From the NCBI GenBank assembly GCA_002943765.1, contig PQWQ01000044.1, positions 43,674-107,673 on the forward strand: 64,000 nt of DNA. Reading direction: 5' to 3'. The stretch is from Psoroptes ovis. Lineage: Eukaryota > Arthropoda > Arachnida > Sarcoptiformes > Psoroptidae. The translations under genes were made by a program, and so were the position numbers. Each line of letters begins with the position of its first letter. Position 1 is the first letter of the stretch. Shown in pieces: positions 1-11,891 of this stretch. The notes beneath the pieces are model-generated. The model saw nothing but the letters and a program-made list of their open reading frames with translations, had not been told where the DNA came from and made no database searches.

Positions 1-301
1 ATCACATATGAATGATAATATTTAATGTTTGTGTAACAAGGCGTAGTTGATTGTTGTCGATTACATAATAATGATAATAATCCAAAAATTGATTGTTAAT
101 TAATTTTAATTAGCAGAAAAATAATTCATTTATGTTTAAAATTTTGAGTGATGAAAATTCAAAAAAAAAAAAAAACTCATAAACATGCTGCCATCTGGTG
201 TTGTTGTTTTGAGTTGAATTCAATTTTCAGTGTTTGTTTACGATTTTTTGCCATTTAAATTGTTATTTTGGCTTTTAAATCAATTCAAATATTCATTAAT
301 C
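1..301. other. AT-rich flank upstream of RABL3
   Basis: No coding frame or RNA gene is recognised. The stretch is AT-rich with an A-run near 162-175 and presumably holds the promoter and 5' UTR of the RABL3-like gene. Confidence 0.5.
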
Positions 302-1162
302 ATGACAGCTGCCCCGATTTTAAATGAAAAAATCAAAATATTAGTACTCGGTGATTCAGGTGTTGGCAAGTCATCGCTAGTTCATTTAATATGTCATTCA
401 CAAACATTACAACAAACCAGATGGACTATTGGTTGTTCGATTGATATAAAAATACATCGTTATAAAGAAGGTACACCCAGTGAGAAGAATTATTTGATTG
501 AATTTTGGGATGTTGGTGGATCACGTTCACATAGTATTGCTCGGAAGATATTTTTCAATTCATTCCACGGGATAATACTTGTTGAAGATCTAACGAATCG
601 TAAATCGGAATTTAATTTGAAAAATTGGCTTGGACAAGCAATATTTGGTGTCACCACCACGAATGCTACTGCCGCCAATATGAATAATAGTTTTGATAAT
701 TATTGTATCGCTGATAAAGAACGTTATTTTAGTAATAGTATATCACAAGCATTGTTCCCAGTGTCGGATGATAATGATTTTGAATATGATTGTGAATCAT
801 TTATCGGTCTAAATATACCGATATTGATTGTTGCCACCAAACTAGACCTAGTATCATCATCAGGCGCACAATTATCAATGAAAAATGAATTAATTGAGCT
901 GTTACATTGTGATATTATACAATTGAATTGTCGTAATAGTAATTCATTACAACCAGGTACAACAAATTCAGTTAAATTAAGCCGATTTTTGGATGTTGTT
1001 TGTGATAAACGTTTACAAACATCTTCAATGACACAGCTGAGTCCTGTATCACCATCATCATCATCACCAACATCATCAACCGTAATATTTGATAATCAAA
1101 ATCGAAACTTTCCATATCAAAAACCCATAAATTCTTATTATTATTTGAACAAAATGAATTAG
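302..1162 (+). CDS. RABL3: Rab-like small GTPase (RABL3 type)
   Basis: A single-exon, 286-residue protein starting at the ATG at 302; the frame is open further upstream, but without an ATG. It is a Ras-superfamily GTPase. Near the N-terminus is the P-loop GDSGVGKSS, followed by a switch region with RWTIGCSIDIK, the G3 motif WDVGG, and a G4 motif ATKLD in place of NKxD. WDVGGSRSHS and the absence of a C-terminal cysteine prenylation motif are typical of Rab-like 3 rather than true Rabs. Family knowledge: RABL3 is a small GTP-binding protein lacking lipidation. The C-terminal 60 residues are Ser/Pro/Asn-rich and appear lineage-specific. It converges with UTP15, with about 40 bp between the two stop codons, so the 3' UTRs probably overlap. 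Confidence 0.92.
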   Translation: MTAAPILNEKIKILVLGDSGVGKSSLVHLICHSQTLQQTRWTIGCSIDIKIHRYKEGTPSEKNYLIEFWDVGGSRSHSIARKIFFNSFHGIILVEDLTNRKSEFNLKNWLGQAIFGVTTTNATAANMNNSFDNYCIADKERYFSNSISQALFPVSDDNDFEYDCESFIGLNIPILIVATKLDLVSSSGAQLSMKNELIELLHCDIIQLNCRNSNSLQPGTTNSVKLSRFLDVVCDKRLQTSSMTQLSPVSPSSSSPTSSTVIFDNQNRNFPYQKPINSYYYLNKMN

Positions 1163-1202
1163 TTTAGTTGTTTTGTTTGAATTCAATTCGATTTATTATT
1201 TG

Positions 1203-2792
1203 TTATTTAATTTGTGAATTAATTAAAAATTGTAATTGTCCATCAATTTCACTCATTTGATGTAGCACAGTGATTTCATTGTTTATACATTGATGTAATT
1301 TTCGAAATAAGAAACGAATTTGTTTGTTATTTTTGATATCCATTTCATAAATTCCGACCAATATCAATGATACGTCTAACAATATTCGTTGATAGCGAAT
1401 ATCGGCAAAATTCGCACAAATAAATCGAATGATACGTTTTAAATCTTTAAAACTGCGGCTGGCCAGCGATTGTTGAATGCCGCTACGTCTAATCAGCTCT
1501 TGCATAAAATTGATTACTTTTTCGGGATCTGTTTGCCAGTACTGAGTCATGACACGATTCAATGCCATTGAATATTTAAATTTTCTTAATAATTGTTCAT
1601 GTTTTTCTTGCCGGTACAGCTGTTTCAAGTCGGCATTTATCTTAATGTTATCCTCATTAATAATAAATGTATTCTTTTTATCGAATTTTAATTTTTTACT
1701 TTTTGGTATTGAATGAAATAAGAATTCATTGCCGACTTCATTATCACTGCTATACGATGATGAACTAGGTTTATTGGTGGCTGCTGATTTCAGAGCTTTT
1801 GATTTTGATGAAACCTTGTTAACCGATAAGATACCATTATTGGTGCCGACAGCCAAATATGACCCATTATAATGACAAGTAAGCAATTGTGATGGTTGAT
1901 AATTGAACGATGTGATTACATTGAAATTATAATCAAATATTTTCAAATGGCCATCAATCGATGCTGTTAGAAGGCAGCTATCGTGATTATGTACACATGT
2001 TATTGTTTTATGATGGACATTTTCTAATGTACGTAATATTTTCCCGGCAACAATATCGAATATTTGTATGGTACAATCACTTGATGATATAATCAATAGA
2101 TCTCGATTGGTTATTGATTCAACCGATTGCTTATGTTTATATTGTTGACATGATTTTTGTGGTTGTCGCGGATCCCATAATTTAACCGTATGATCATACG
2201 AGCCTGTTGCATATAGCGATGCATTTTCAACCAGGCATGATGCACGAATATAATCATCATGAGCTGTTGTTCGATCGACACTGTTGAATTTACAAACAAT
2301 TTTCTCTTCAATAAAATCCCATAATTTCACCTGTTTATCATCACCACAAGAAAATATTTGATTCAGACCATGAAAATCGACACGATGTACTGGCGCAGAG
2401 TGTTTTTGTTTTTGTTCATTGTTATTATCACTGCCAAGTAATCGCAATGGTTTAGATTTTTTCAATTCCCAAATACGAACAACGCCATCATCAGCACCAG
2501 TTGCAAATAATTTCTGATTTTCTCTGCGAAAATTACCACAATAAAGAATTGTATGATTCGGTGATTGATATGTACGTTTCTTTTCGGATGATTCTAAATT
2601 ATACAGGGATAAATTAGCGGCTGATGTTGCTAATATTTGATTATATTCATTTATGTCTACATGATTAATGGAATTCAATTCACGATAAACAGTTGCTGGT
2701 TGGACATTATTTTTCCAAAATTTTGCCGATTCAGACAGTGGTTCAATTATGGCCGGTAATGTAGATATTGTTGTTGTTTTGAATGTGGACAT
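1203..2792 (-). CDS. UTP15: U3 snoRNA-associated protein 15 (UTP15)
   Basis: A single-exon 529-residue protein. Residues about 40-340 form a WD40 propeller, with recurrent GxxDGxVRIW, GDDKQVKLWD and GSYDHTVKLWD blades. After a basic, Ser-rich linker, residues about 390-520 match the UTP15 C-terminal helical domain (segments such as YSMALNRVMTQYW, ELIRRSGIQQSLASR and RFICANFADIRYQRILLDV). Family knowledge: UTP15 belongs to the t-UTP/UTP-A subcomplex of the small-subunit processome in the nucleolus, needed for pre-18S rRNA processing. Length is close to the animal family (about 520 residues). It is divergent from DCAF1 across a 414-bp spacer and convergent with RABL3. Confidence 0.95.
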   Translation of the reverse strand: MSTFKTTTISTLPAIIEPLSESAKFWKNNVQPATVYRELNSINHVDINEYNQILATSAANLSLYNLESSEKKRTYQSPNHTILYCGNFRRENQKLFATGADDGVVRIWELKKSKPLRLLGSDNNNEQKQKHSAPVHRVDFHGLNQIFSCGDDKQVKLWDFIEEKIVCKFNSVDRTTAHDDYIRASCLVENASLYATGSYDHTVKLWDPRQPQKSCQQYKHKQSVESITNRDLLIISSSDCTIQIFDIVAGKILRTLENVHHKTITCVHNHDSCLLTASIDGHLKIFDYNFNVITSFNYQPSQLLTCHYNGSYLAVGTNNGILSVNKVSSKSKALKSAATNKPSSSSYSSDNEVGNEFLFHSIPKSKKLKFDKKNTFIINEDNIKINADLKQLYRQEKHEQLLRKFKYSMALNRVMTQYWQTDPEKVINFMQELIRRSGIQQSLASRSFKDLKRIIRFICANFADIRYQRILLDVSLILVGIYEMDIKNNKQIRFLFRKLHQCINNEITVLHQMSEIDGQLQFLINSQIK

Positions 2793-3206
2793 GATGCTGG
2801 TTTAAATCATGAGAAATTTTTCAATTTAAAATAATCACATTTGTTTACATATGAGAACACGTGAAAAATATGAACAGTGACTACTTGCACCTGGCAAACT
2901 ATTCTAACCCAATAAGGTTCCCCTCGCAACATAAAATTACTAATTTTCTGAATGAACAGAAAGAGAGAAATTAAAGAAAAAAATTACAATTTCCATACAC
3001 ATGTGTTTTGGTGTTGCCATTTAATTGAATGGTGCGCTATTGTGTGCCCACAATATACTTGTGTTGTTTACAATTGAATCAAATTAATTTTTCGCTTGAT
3101 TTGTTTGAATATTTCGAAACAATTTTAGTTGATTTAGTGGGTCTTTACTTCGAAATTTCGTCGATAAATTAGTCAAATAGTTTTCCAATTTAAAGCATAG
3201 GCAAAA
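2793..3206. promoter_or_regulatory. Shared divergent spacer UTP15/DCAF1
   Basis: A 414-bp non-coding stretch separates the start codons of two divergently transcribed housekeeping genes, so it probably carries a bidirectional promoter. No specific motif is claimed. Confidence 0.4.
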
Positions 3207-6200
3207 ATGCTGGAATCAACTGAAACACTGACACAATATCTGGAACGATGGACCCAGGATAGTTCGATTACGAATGTTATCGAACAATTGACCAAGTAAC
3301 GATTCCTTCCATTTATTTTCTATGATTGATTTTCTGGTTGTTTATTTAATGTAGCATCTCTGAATTGCTGGAAAAAGAGACCGAAATCTATTTGAAAATG
3401 GATCCGGATCCATTCGATGATCGCCATCCTAGCCGTATAAAGCCATCATGTAGTCTTGGACCATTGTTGAAATCCTTATTCAAAAATGAAGACTTTATGG
3501 ACAAAGTAATTTTGTTTTATTTTTTAATAATTCGATTTGTTTTGTAATCAATTTCATTTATTTCTGATAGCTTGTCACATCATATCTATTGAATCGTGAT
3601 AATCGTGAACTACAAATTGCTGCCTGTCGATTAACCATCGATATTTTACCCGGTCTGGAGTTGTCTGGATTTTTCAATATCGAGTCTGTATGTAGTATTA
3701 TCCTTGATTTTTGCCATTGACACTAATTCAAAATGATTTTCGAACAGGTTGCGCTAATAAATCGTTTATTGACACTGGCCAAAGATGAAGATGAACCGCT
3801 GCAATCATATGCAACTGGCCTGCTGGCTGCAGCAATGGAATTACCTGATATTGCTGAACATTTTCAACAACAAAACGCTGAATTGATTCCGATTTTATTG
3901 AAAAAACTTCGTTCATTGATTGAAGAGCGAAGAAAATCGAATGTTTATGAATCATACATTGATAATGACACTAATCATAATGGTCACTCATCAACCATCA
4001 CTAAAAATTTCGAACCAGCAACCAAACGTAGACGTATTTCAAGTCCATCAAATGAATGTTCAAATAGTAGTTGGGCTGAATTGGAAATCTATGTAATTGG
4101 TTCATCAAAAGTATATCCACTGACCAATGAAATTAGTCAACGTTTTATCATCCAGTATTTGACATCGTTGGGTAGTTATCAAGAATATATTAGTTTCGTT
4201 TATGAATTTGATGCCATTTCAATGATATTGGAAAATGTTGATCTGGATCGAAATCCTGATGTTCGTTTAGCATTCGAATCATTGAAGGTAATTGAATTAA
4301 TTACTTTGTTTGTGAATGTTAATTGGAATAATCTGTAATTTTCATTTTAATTTATTACAGTATTTAGCCTCATTAATTTGTCATAAAAAAATAGCCTTAG
4401 AATTTGTGAACAATGATGGAATACTGAAAATATTGAGCATTTACAAACAATCATTGGCTGCATGTGGTGTATCCGTATGCTTGAGTAGTATAGCTTATCA
4501 AGAAGATGTTATGGAAAAAATATGTTCACTACCATGTGAAATACAATATGAATTGGTATCATATACACTATATCTAATCGAACGTTCACATGATTCAAGT
4601 CGTAATAATGCAATGATATTCCTTAGTCTTGCATTTTATTATAAAGAAATCGTTGAATTATTCGATTTCCAAGATGGTTTGAGGAAAATAATTAATGAAA
4701 TATCAATGATTGATTTATTTTCAAAAGATTTATTATACACTGATGATGAATTAGCGGCTAAAAGACAATATGCAAAATATATTTGTATCACAATGAAACG
4801 TTATTTCGAAACACATTTAATACTGAAAGCACAATCATTGATTCAAACATATGGAAAACATGATAATAGCAACCAAAGCTATTTAAGGTTAATGAATATC
4901 AATTATCCAGCCAAGAAACCAATCAAATGTGATTATGATTTGATCATGGAATATGTGGATGCAATGCTACATTTAGTACCATTACGTTTTCAATGGGAAC
5001 CGGTAGAAAAATTGATCAAATATGGTGGCGCCAAGCTGCTGATACAATATATTTCTATGCCATATGAATGGAATTTCAGTGGAAAGTATGTCTCCTTGAT
5101 TTTTTCTTAAAAATTTGCTTGTGATATTCATAATAATTAATTTCTTTGGCTCAATATCTCTCTAGATCTGATGCTGTTCGCAGTGCCCTAGATGTATTGG
5201 TCGTTTGTACAGTGATACCGAAATTTCAGCTGATCCTAACCGAATCGATTCCATTCGATGATAATCATTTTATGGTCGGCATTCGTACCATTTTGACTGC
5301 AGCATCCGGTGAATTGAATTACGAACCTGAATGTCAACGTTCAGCGCTGAATGTAATAATTAATTGTGTTTGTGGTCCAATCAATCGTTCGTTGACGGCA
5401 AAAACATCATTAAGCAATGTATCGACGACCAAGAAAAAGCTTATACGTTATGGTGAAGATATTTTGAATAAATTATGGAATTGTGTCCGACTAAATAATG
5501 GAATAATGATTTTGATTAATTTATTGGTCACTAAAACACCGTTAAATGATGCTGATTCAATCCGAAAACTTAGCTGTAAAGCCCTATGTGGATTAGCTCG
5601 AAGTGAAAATGTTCGACAAGTTATTCGTAAATTGCCATTGTTTGCCGATGGAAAAATACAAAGTACGTTGATTTCAGTCAAATTAAATTCAAGCCAATTC
5701 ATTAATCCTCTAATTTCCCCAATTAGCTTTATTAAAAGAACCGGTACTACAAGATAAACGAGCTGAATATTTGAAATTTTGTAAATATTATATTGAATTA
5801 ATTGAAAGAATTACGGGGACACCGGTCGTTCATACAGCAATCGAAACATCGATCGGTAATATTAACAAAGCTGAAGTGATCACACAAACGAAAATTGTTT
5901 ATAATGAAAAAGAACTATTGAAATTGATTCATAATCATTTAATAGCCAAAGGTTTGGAAAAATCAGCACAAATATTGGCCGAAGAAGCTGACCTATCCGA
6001 TATGGCAATGAATAATCAAATAAAAAATTCATTAAAATTCATAACGCCAACTAAATCGATACATCAAAGAGTTGTAAGTTTGTTTAATTACGATATAACA
6101 ATAGTCTTGACATAATAAACAATTTTTCTCAATTCAACAGTCTCGCCAAATTTCATCAGCTACAACACCTTCAACAGCCATAACATCATCAATAAATTCA

Positions 6201-8288
6201 TCGTCTCAAAATTCATCTCTGCAAAACTATTCATCCAAATCATCTTTGGACACCAATAATCTTGAAACATCATCATTAAATAATGGTCCAATTTCGATTA
6301 AAATTAATCGTTCAAATCGAAATCGTTTAAGCAGTTGTAATAATGTTCATAATAGATTGATCAATAATACACCGAATAGAAAGGAAAAATACAATTCCGT
6401 TCCAAATCCCATACAACAACAAAAGCCGCAACAATCGAATCAAATATCACTTGATTCAATTGTCATTGAATATCTCCGTAAACAACATGCATCATGTAAA
6501 AATCCAATATTAACATGTCCACCGTTCGATTTGTTCAAACCTCACCGTTGTCCAGAACCACGTGAACGTAATGTTGCACCATATAATATTGCCCAGCGTT
6601 TAATACGTAGTCAATATTATCCCCACTATGGTGGCCATTATGGTTCGAAAATGAATCGTAAATTTATTTATAGTCGTTTCCGTTCATTTCGTTATATTCG
6701 TTGCGTTGAACCGACCTTATTTTTTGATTGTGCATTTGCTGTAAGTTAATTATCATTGATTGTAATGATCTATAGTCTTATTTTCTTATTTCATATAGCA
6801 CAATTCTGATCTGATTTATGCCGGTAATGAAAATGGTGAATTACATGTATTCAATTATAATGGTACGATAGAGAATACATTCGATTGTTATGGGACGCCG
6901 ATATTACATCTTGAACCATCAAGGGTATGTATTTCGGTATTTTTTTTGATTTGATGAATTGATCTTTATGGGATTTTTTCGCTTCAAATTAAGGACAATA
7001 AATCAATACTGACAACATTTGATCAACGAGATTCGGTTCTATGGTCCATTACGGATAATAATTTGGATGAAAAGTAATTGGATTGGATTGAATTGTTTTA
7101 ATTGATTTGTTTGAACAATTAATTATTCTATTTTTACCCCAAAAACTTGTAGAATGTCATTTCCAAACGATACATATGTTGAATTCAGTAAGCTGCTACA
7201 AGACAAAGTACTGGGTACTTATCATTTTGCTGCACATGTAAGTGTATTTGATTATTGGAACTAAATTAGAAATCATAATCTTTAATTCTACTCACTTTAA
7301 ACTATAGTTATATGATTTAAATAGTTCACAACTGTTACGAACATTTGAAGATGAAACATTTTCAAATAATTATAGTAAAAATATAGCAACATTTCATCCG
7401 GATGATTGTCTAATCCTAAATGATGGTGTATTATGGGATGTACGTAAAGAATCACCTGTACATAAATTTGATAAATTTAATCAAAAAATTAATGGAGTTT
7501 TTCATCCAAGTGGCCACGAAATGATATCCAGTTCTGAAATTGTAAGGCTATTGTTTTTATTTGAACAATTACATTTAATTCTATATTCTTCGCTTTAATA
7601 GTGGGATCTGCGAACATTTAAATTGTTGAAAACTGTTGAAGCATTGGCCGATAGTCATGTTAAATTTAATGAACGTGGTGATGTTATATTTGCTCTGTAT
7701 GATGATGATAATGATGAAAATTTTAGTGAAAAATCATATCAATCATCGTTTCGTACATTCGATGGCTACGATTATTCATTGATCACAATGATTGATGTCA
7801 AACGAACGATCAATTCGTTATCAATCGATTCGAATGATCGTTTTGTTGCCATAATTGAAAATGTTATGAATGATCAATATTCAACCGATAGTGTTATACG
7901 TGTGTATGAAATTGGCCGTAAACGTGATGAAGATGATGAAGATCGAACGGATGATGAAGATGAAGATGATGATGATGCACCGGATGGTGATAGTGATGAT
8001 GATGATGATGACGATGACGACGATGATGAAGATGATGATGATGACATTGATTTGGATGATGATTTCGATTCTGATGATACAACATTTCCTTCGTTGAGTT
8101 TTCATTCAGAAGATGATTATGATTTAGATGATTATGATTTCGATGATCATGAAGATTCTAATCAAAACAATGATAATGATAATGAGAACAATGGCACAAA
8201 TAATGACCGTAATCGCCGCAACAATGATGACAATGACGACGACGATGATGATGATGATGAAAGTGTTTATTATCAGCTTTCATTGTGA
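3207..8288 (+). CDS. DCAF1: DDB1- and CUL4-associated factor 1 (DCAF1/VprBP/mahjong)
   Basis: Thirteen exons: 3207-3295, 3355-3505, 3571-3687, 3748-4287, 4361-5085, 5166-5662, 5727-6073, 6141-6740, 6799-6924, 6994-7073, 7153-7237, 7308-7541 and 7602-8288. They give 1425 residues (human about 1507). The N-terminus has the diagnostic DPDPFDDRHPSR segment, then an armadillo-like region. A LisH motif (LIHNHLIAKGLEKSAQIL) lies near residues 770-800. A WD40 propeller covers about residues 1000-1330 and contains two WDxR boxes, LWDVRK and WDLRTF, the known DDB1-docking motifs. The tail is almost pure Asp/Glu (7920-8270), as in vertebrate DCAF1. Family knowledge: it is the substrate receptor of CRL4 ubiquitin ligase and also joins the EDVP complex. 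Every intron is short (about 55-75 bp). Confidence 0.96.
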
Positions 8289-8519
8289 TATTTTTTTACC
8301 CCCCATTCATTTTGTAATATCAAATTCTAAATGATCTGACAGAGTTCAAAGTTCATTAATTAATTAATTAATGGATTTATTTAATTGATTTTTATTCATA
8401 ATTAAAATATAGTCTATTTTTTTCATTTTTCACTTAAATTTTGAAAAGTTTGATTACCAAAATCAGCGCCACCTGTTTACGAACTGACAATTGAATTGTC
8501 TTTTGAATATTCAAATTAT

Positions 8520-8574
8520 GAATGTTTTAAATAATAATGATTCGAATCAAAATCGAATCATTATTAAAACATTC
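8520..8574. repeat. Imperfect inverted repeat
   Basis: Arms of about 21 nt (GAATGTTTTAA... and its complement ...TTAAAACATTC) flank a short central segment; the left arm carries a few extra bases. It is not a copy of either dispersed foldback family. Confidence 0.6.
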
Positions 8575-8809
8575 GAATTAAAATCATTCGAATTTCGAAT
8601 GAAAAATGAATCGAATGACCATTAATAAATATTCATATATCCATTAGAATGGATTATTTTTTCCGTGTGTTTTGATTATTTATTAAATCATCGACCAACA
8701 ATTGCCATTATGAATTTGTGGAAAATAACGAAATGATTGAAAATTGTCATATAAAATTGAAATGAATGAAAAATAATTGGATCGTGGAAAAGTTTAAAAT
8801 ATAATATTT

Positions 8810-8889
8810 TATGGCTGTCCGAAAAGTTCATTCGGTTCAATCAATAGAGTTGTCACATGAAAATCGGACAAAACTTTCGGGACAACCTA
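8810..8889. mobile_element. Foldback MITE family 1, copy 1 (diverged)
   Basis: Begins TATGGCTGTCCGAAAAGTT and ends ACTTTCGGGACAACCTA. These are inverted termini of the family consensus TAGGTTGTCCGAAAAGTT. The inner part is diverged from other copies. Confidence 0.75.
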
Positions 8890-9125
8890 AATAAAATAAA
8901 TGAATGTGAATGTAAAAAATCCATGAGAAAATGTGTAATTATTTAATTTCATTTTCATTTTTCCATGATTACATTTCAAATAGTTTTGAATTTCTTTGAA
9001 TAATGTTCATGTTCTCTTTTTTTTCAAACATTATTTTCTTCAAATTTGAACAACAGAAAATCACTTTCTCTTTGCATTTCTATTAGTTGTTTTCAGCAGC
9101 AAATTGATGATGATGGTTAATATAT

Positions 9126-9204
9126 TAGGTTGTTCGAAAAGTTTTTGCCGATTTTCACATGTTTTTCAATCAGTAAATCGGCAAAAACTTTTCGGACAGC
9201 CATA
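9126..9204. mobile_element. Foldback MITE family 1, copy 2
   Basis: TAGGTTGTTCGAAAAGTTTT starts the left arm and AAAACTTTTCGGACAGCC closes the right arm. The loop is type A (TGTTTTTCAATCAGTAAATC), and TA lies at both ends. Confidence 0.85.
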
Positions 9205-9580
9205 ATAACACAATAATTGCTTAAAATTGCTTGAACCACCGAGTTATTTTTTCTCTTGAAAATAATTTAAGAAAAAGGCCAGTCATTTCGTTTGTTTGTT
9301 TATCTTGTTTATTTTTCCACAACAACAACAACTGTGATCAACCAGAAATATTTATTTATTTTAAAAAAATGTTAATTTCACCCTTTTAAAAAAATCATAT
9401 AATTATTGTTCAGGTTTAAATAGTTTAAATTATAAAAAAATTGTCATTTTCAATTCGAATTTCGAATCATTTAGACAACCGATTACGTTGACATATTTTT
9501 CTGTCCATTGACCCAACATTTTCCAAGTGTTTGATCTATAGACTCTTGGAAATTCAGTCAAAATTTTGAACATTGAAACA

Positions 9581-11535
9581 ATGATGAATCGTCACCGAAT
9601 ATTGGCCAACAGCCTTCACGAACAGTTGGATTCAATCAAATCATCGACTAGTTTACCACAAATGAAATATTTCATTAAAAAGTATTCAATTCTATATGGT
9701 TGTCTGAAAAGTTTTTGCCGATTTTCAAATGTTTTTCAATCAGTAAATCGGTAAAAACTTTGCGGACAGCATTAATATTTGGTTCGATTTACGAATGATT
9801 AATTGGTTCTAATCCTTTCCATAGGAAAATGGCCAAATATAAAATTCCAACCATAAATCGTATGATTCGTAAATCATCGCCGCCAATCCAAGTAAATCAT
9901 GTTAATGAATTAAGAAATGATCATGAGAACTATTCAAAACTGAATGAAATGGATTATGAATTTGATTGGGCTTCAGATTTTGATGACGATGATGATGATG
10001 AAGAAGAAGATCAAGATAATGATATTGACAATTATATTCAAAATACTAATGACTTTGAAGATTCTGTCGACGATGATTATGCTTACGATACGGATAAATC
10101 GACGACCACAAACTCTACAAATCAGGTAATTATCCAAATGAAAATAAGCGTTATTTTTTGACTTTGAATTTTTTTCGACTATTTTTTTTAACGTGTAGGA
10201 TGCTGCCACAATAAACGACAATAATTTGCTAAATAAATCAAATATAAATGATGGTAGTAAAGAAATGAATCTAATAAAATCATCACCAATTTCAAGGTGA
10301 GAACAATCAATTGAAATTAATTCAAATAAACAAAAAAAAATTACAATAAGGTCAAATTTTCTGAAATTTCAAATATGTTCATTGTAATTTTATGAATTAT
10401 AGACATATACGAAGACCAATTTCGGATCCACCACCGCCACCATTACCAAAATGTCCACCTCCAGATTTGTTGGATGAAATAGTGGTAGTGTCATCATCCA
10501 TTAATCATCATTTGACATCATCAATGCTGACCAATTCTTATGAATTATCAATGAAATCAATCACCAATAACAATAGCCCTAACAACAGTAATAATGATTA
10601 TTTAATGCCAAATGTTTCGACAACAGCAGCTGCAGCAGCTACACAAATAACATTGATCGATAAAATAGGTCCAAGTTATCGTTCTAGTCCTAATATACCG
10701 GCAACAGGTAGTTTTTGAATTGACATTTTTTGAAGCCCTTAATGATTCGATTTTTTTCTGGGGGTATTTTCATAGTCATAGACCGACCATTACCACCGAT
10801 ACCCAGAGATGATTCGTTGAATAATAATGATGAATCGTTATCCTTGAAAAGCTATCCATGGTTCCTAGATATTGAACGAAATGATGCTGAAACATTATTA
10901 TTGCAGCATTATATTAGCATTGATGGAGCATTTTTAGTGCGAAAAAGTCGAAGAGCTGGCTTACGGATGCCTTATACGCTTACATTATTATATAATCAAC
11001 GTATATTTCATTTGAATATACGCATACGTTCTGATCGTTATTATGCATTAGGAAGTGAAAAACCGCGAGAAAAAGTAAGCATTTATTCATATTTATTTAC
11101 AGGGTTTTCGAGTTTTTATTCAGAGTTTTAAAGTTGATTTTCGTAGTTTTGAATAAAATTTTGAACGGTAAATTACGAAATTCAATTTTAAAACTACGAA
11201 TTAAAACTTTAAACCTTGAATTAAATTTAAACCCTTTATTTATTTATATTTAAATCTTCAAAAATCATCATCACTTTTAATTCAATCATTTTTTTTGTCA
11301 AAAATAGACATTTCGTACAATAGCCGATATGATTGAACATCATTATAAGGAGCCAATTTATTTGACTTCAAAAGGTTCGGATATTTTTAATATTTTTTTA
11401 AAAACCTCTAACCCTTAATATTCAAAAATGGAAATAATCGAATTTTACTAAATTTACTAAATTTAAAATTATCATATTTCCAAAGGAATGATTGCTGGCA
11501 AAACAACGCTTATATTGATGAGATTTGATTTATGA
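9581..11535 (+). CDS. SH2-domain adaptor of SLP-76/BLNK type
   Basis: Seven exons: 9581-9681, 9825-10125, 10199-10296, 10403-10707, 10776-11074, 11308-11374 and 11486-11535. They give 406 residues. Order of parts: a short basic N-terminal region; an acidic stretch with several Tyr (YEFDWASDF, DDDYAYDTD, DNYIQN) that could be phosphorylated; a proline-rich part (SDPPPPPLP, RPLPPIPRD) able to bind SH3 domains; and an SH2 domain from about residue 297 to the end. The SH2 contains the phosphotyrosine-binding Arg in GAFLVRKS (R324), PYTLTLLYNQRIFHL and the closing IYLTSKG...KTTLILMRF. Family knowledge: SLP-76, BLNK and MIST have this architecture and scaffold PLC-gamma/Vav signalling; an N-terminal SAM domain is not evident here. 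Intron 1 holds a family 1 foldback and intron 5 a family 2 foldback. Donor GTTCGG of intron 6 is weak but frame and domain require it. Confidence 0.82.
9695..9774. mobile_element. Foldback MITE family 1, copy 3 (intronic)
   Basis: Lies inside intron 1 (9682-9824) of the SH2 adaptor gene. It has a type A loop, arms TATGGTTGTCTGAAAAGTTT and AAAACTTTGCGGACAGC, and fills most of the intron. Confidence 0.82.
11102..11236. mobile_element. Foldback MITE family 2, copy 1 (intronic)
   Basis: Inverted termini GGGTTTT / TTTAAACCC with internal complementary blocks CAGAGTTTTAAAGTTGA, TCGTAGTTTT and AAAACTACGA. It sits in intron 5 of the SH2 adaptor gene. Copies 2 and 3 share the same word order. Confidence 0.75.
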
Positions 11536-11891
11536 AACAAAATGGATACGACAACAATAATGTATTTCGGTTGTTCGAAAAGTTTTAGCCGATTTTTTCG
11601 AACAACTTTATTGATTTAGCCGAATAAACTTTTTGGACAACAACCTTTAATATAAAAGTGTGACGTAAATAGTTTTGGTTTCCGTTTTTTCTTTGAAAAT
11701 AATGATTATTATTGATCAAAATAAATCTATAGCCTTGTGTGTATGGCTGTGTGTATTGTTGAAATATAAATATCTGAGCAAACAAAATTTCCATTCTTCT
11801 ATTGTTTGAATGAAGCACCCAACCCCAATAATAATCACTGAATATAATGATTACAATCACATTCATCCAATCAAGTTGAATTTAGAATTAA
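11536..11891. other. Spacer between SH2 and PTB genes
   Basis: 356 bp without a gene. It contains one diverged family 1 foldback (11573-11649) and otherwise AT-rich sequence, which must hold the 3' end of one gene and the promoter of the next. Confidence 0.5.
11573..11649. mobile_element. Foldback MITE family 1, copy 4 (diverged)
   Basis: Ends CGGTTGTTCGAAAAGTTTTA and AAACTTTTTGGACAACAACC are inverted. The interior is diverged and the copy lies between the SH2 and PTB genes. Confidence 0.7.

Larger units (their letters stand above)
8289..9580. other. Gene-free spacer with foldback elements
   Basis: About 1.3 kb without a supported gene. It contains two copies of the TA-bounded foldback element (8810-8889, 9126-9204) and a separate imperfect hairpin at 8520-8574. 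The rest is AT-rich with repeated TTCGAA-type words. Confidence 0.6.

Noticed and set aside
7870..8334. Met/Ile-rich and His-rich frames on both strands
   Set aside because: They are shadows of the GAT-repeat that encodes the acidic tail of DCAF1.
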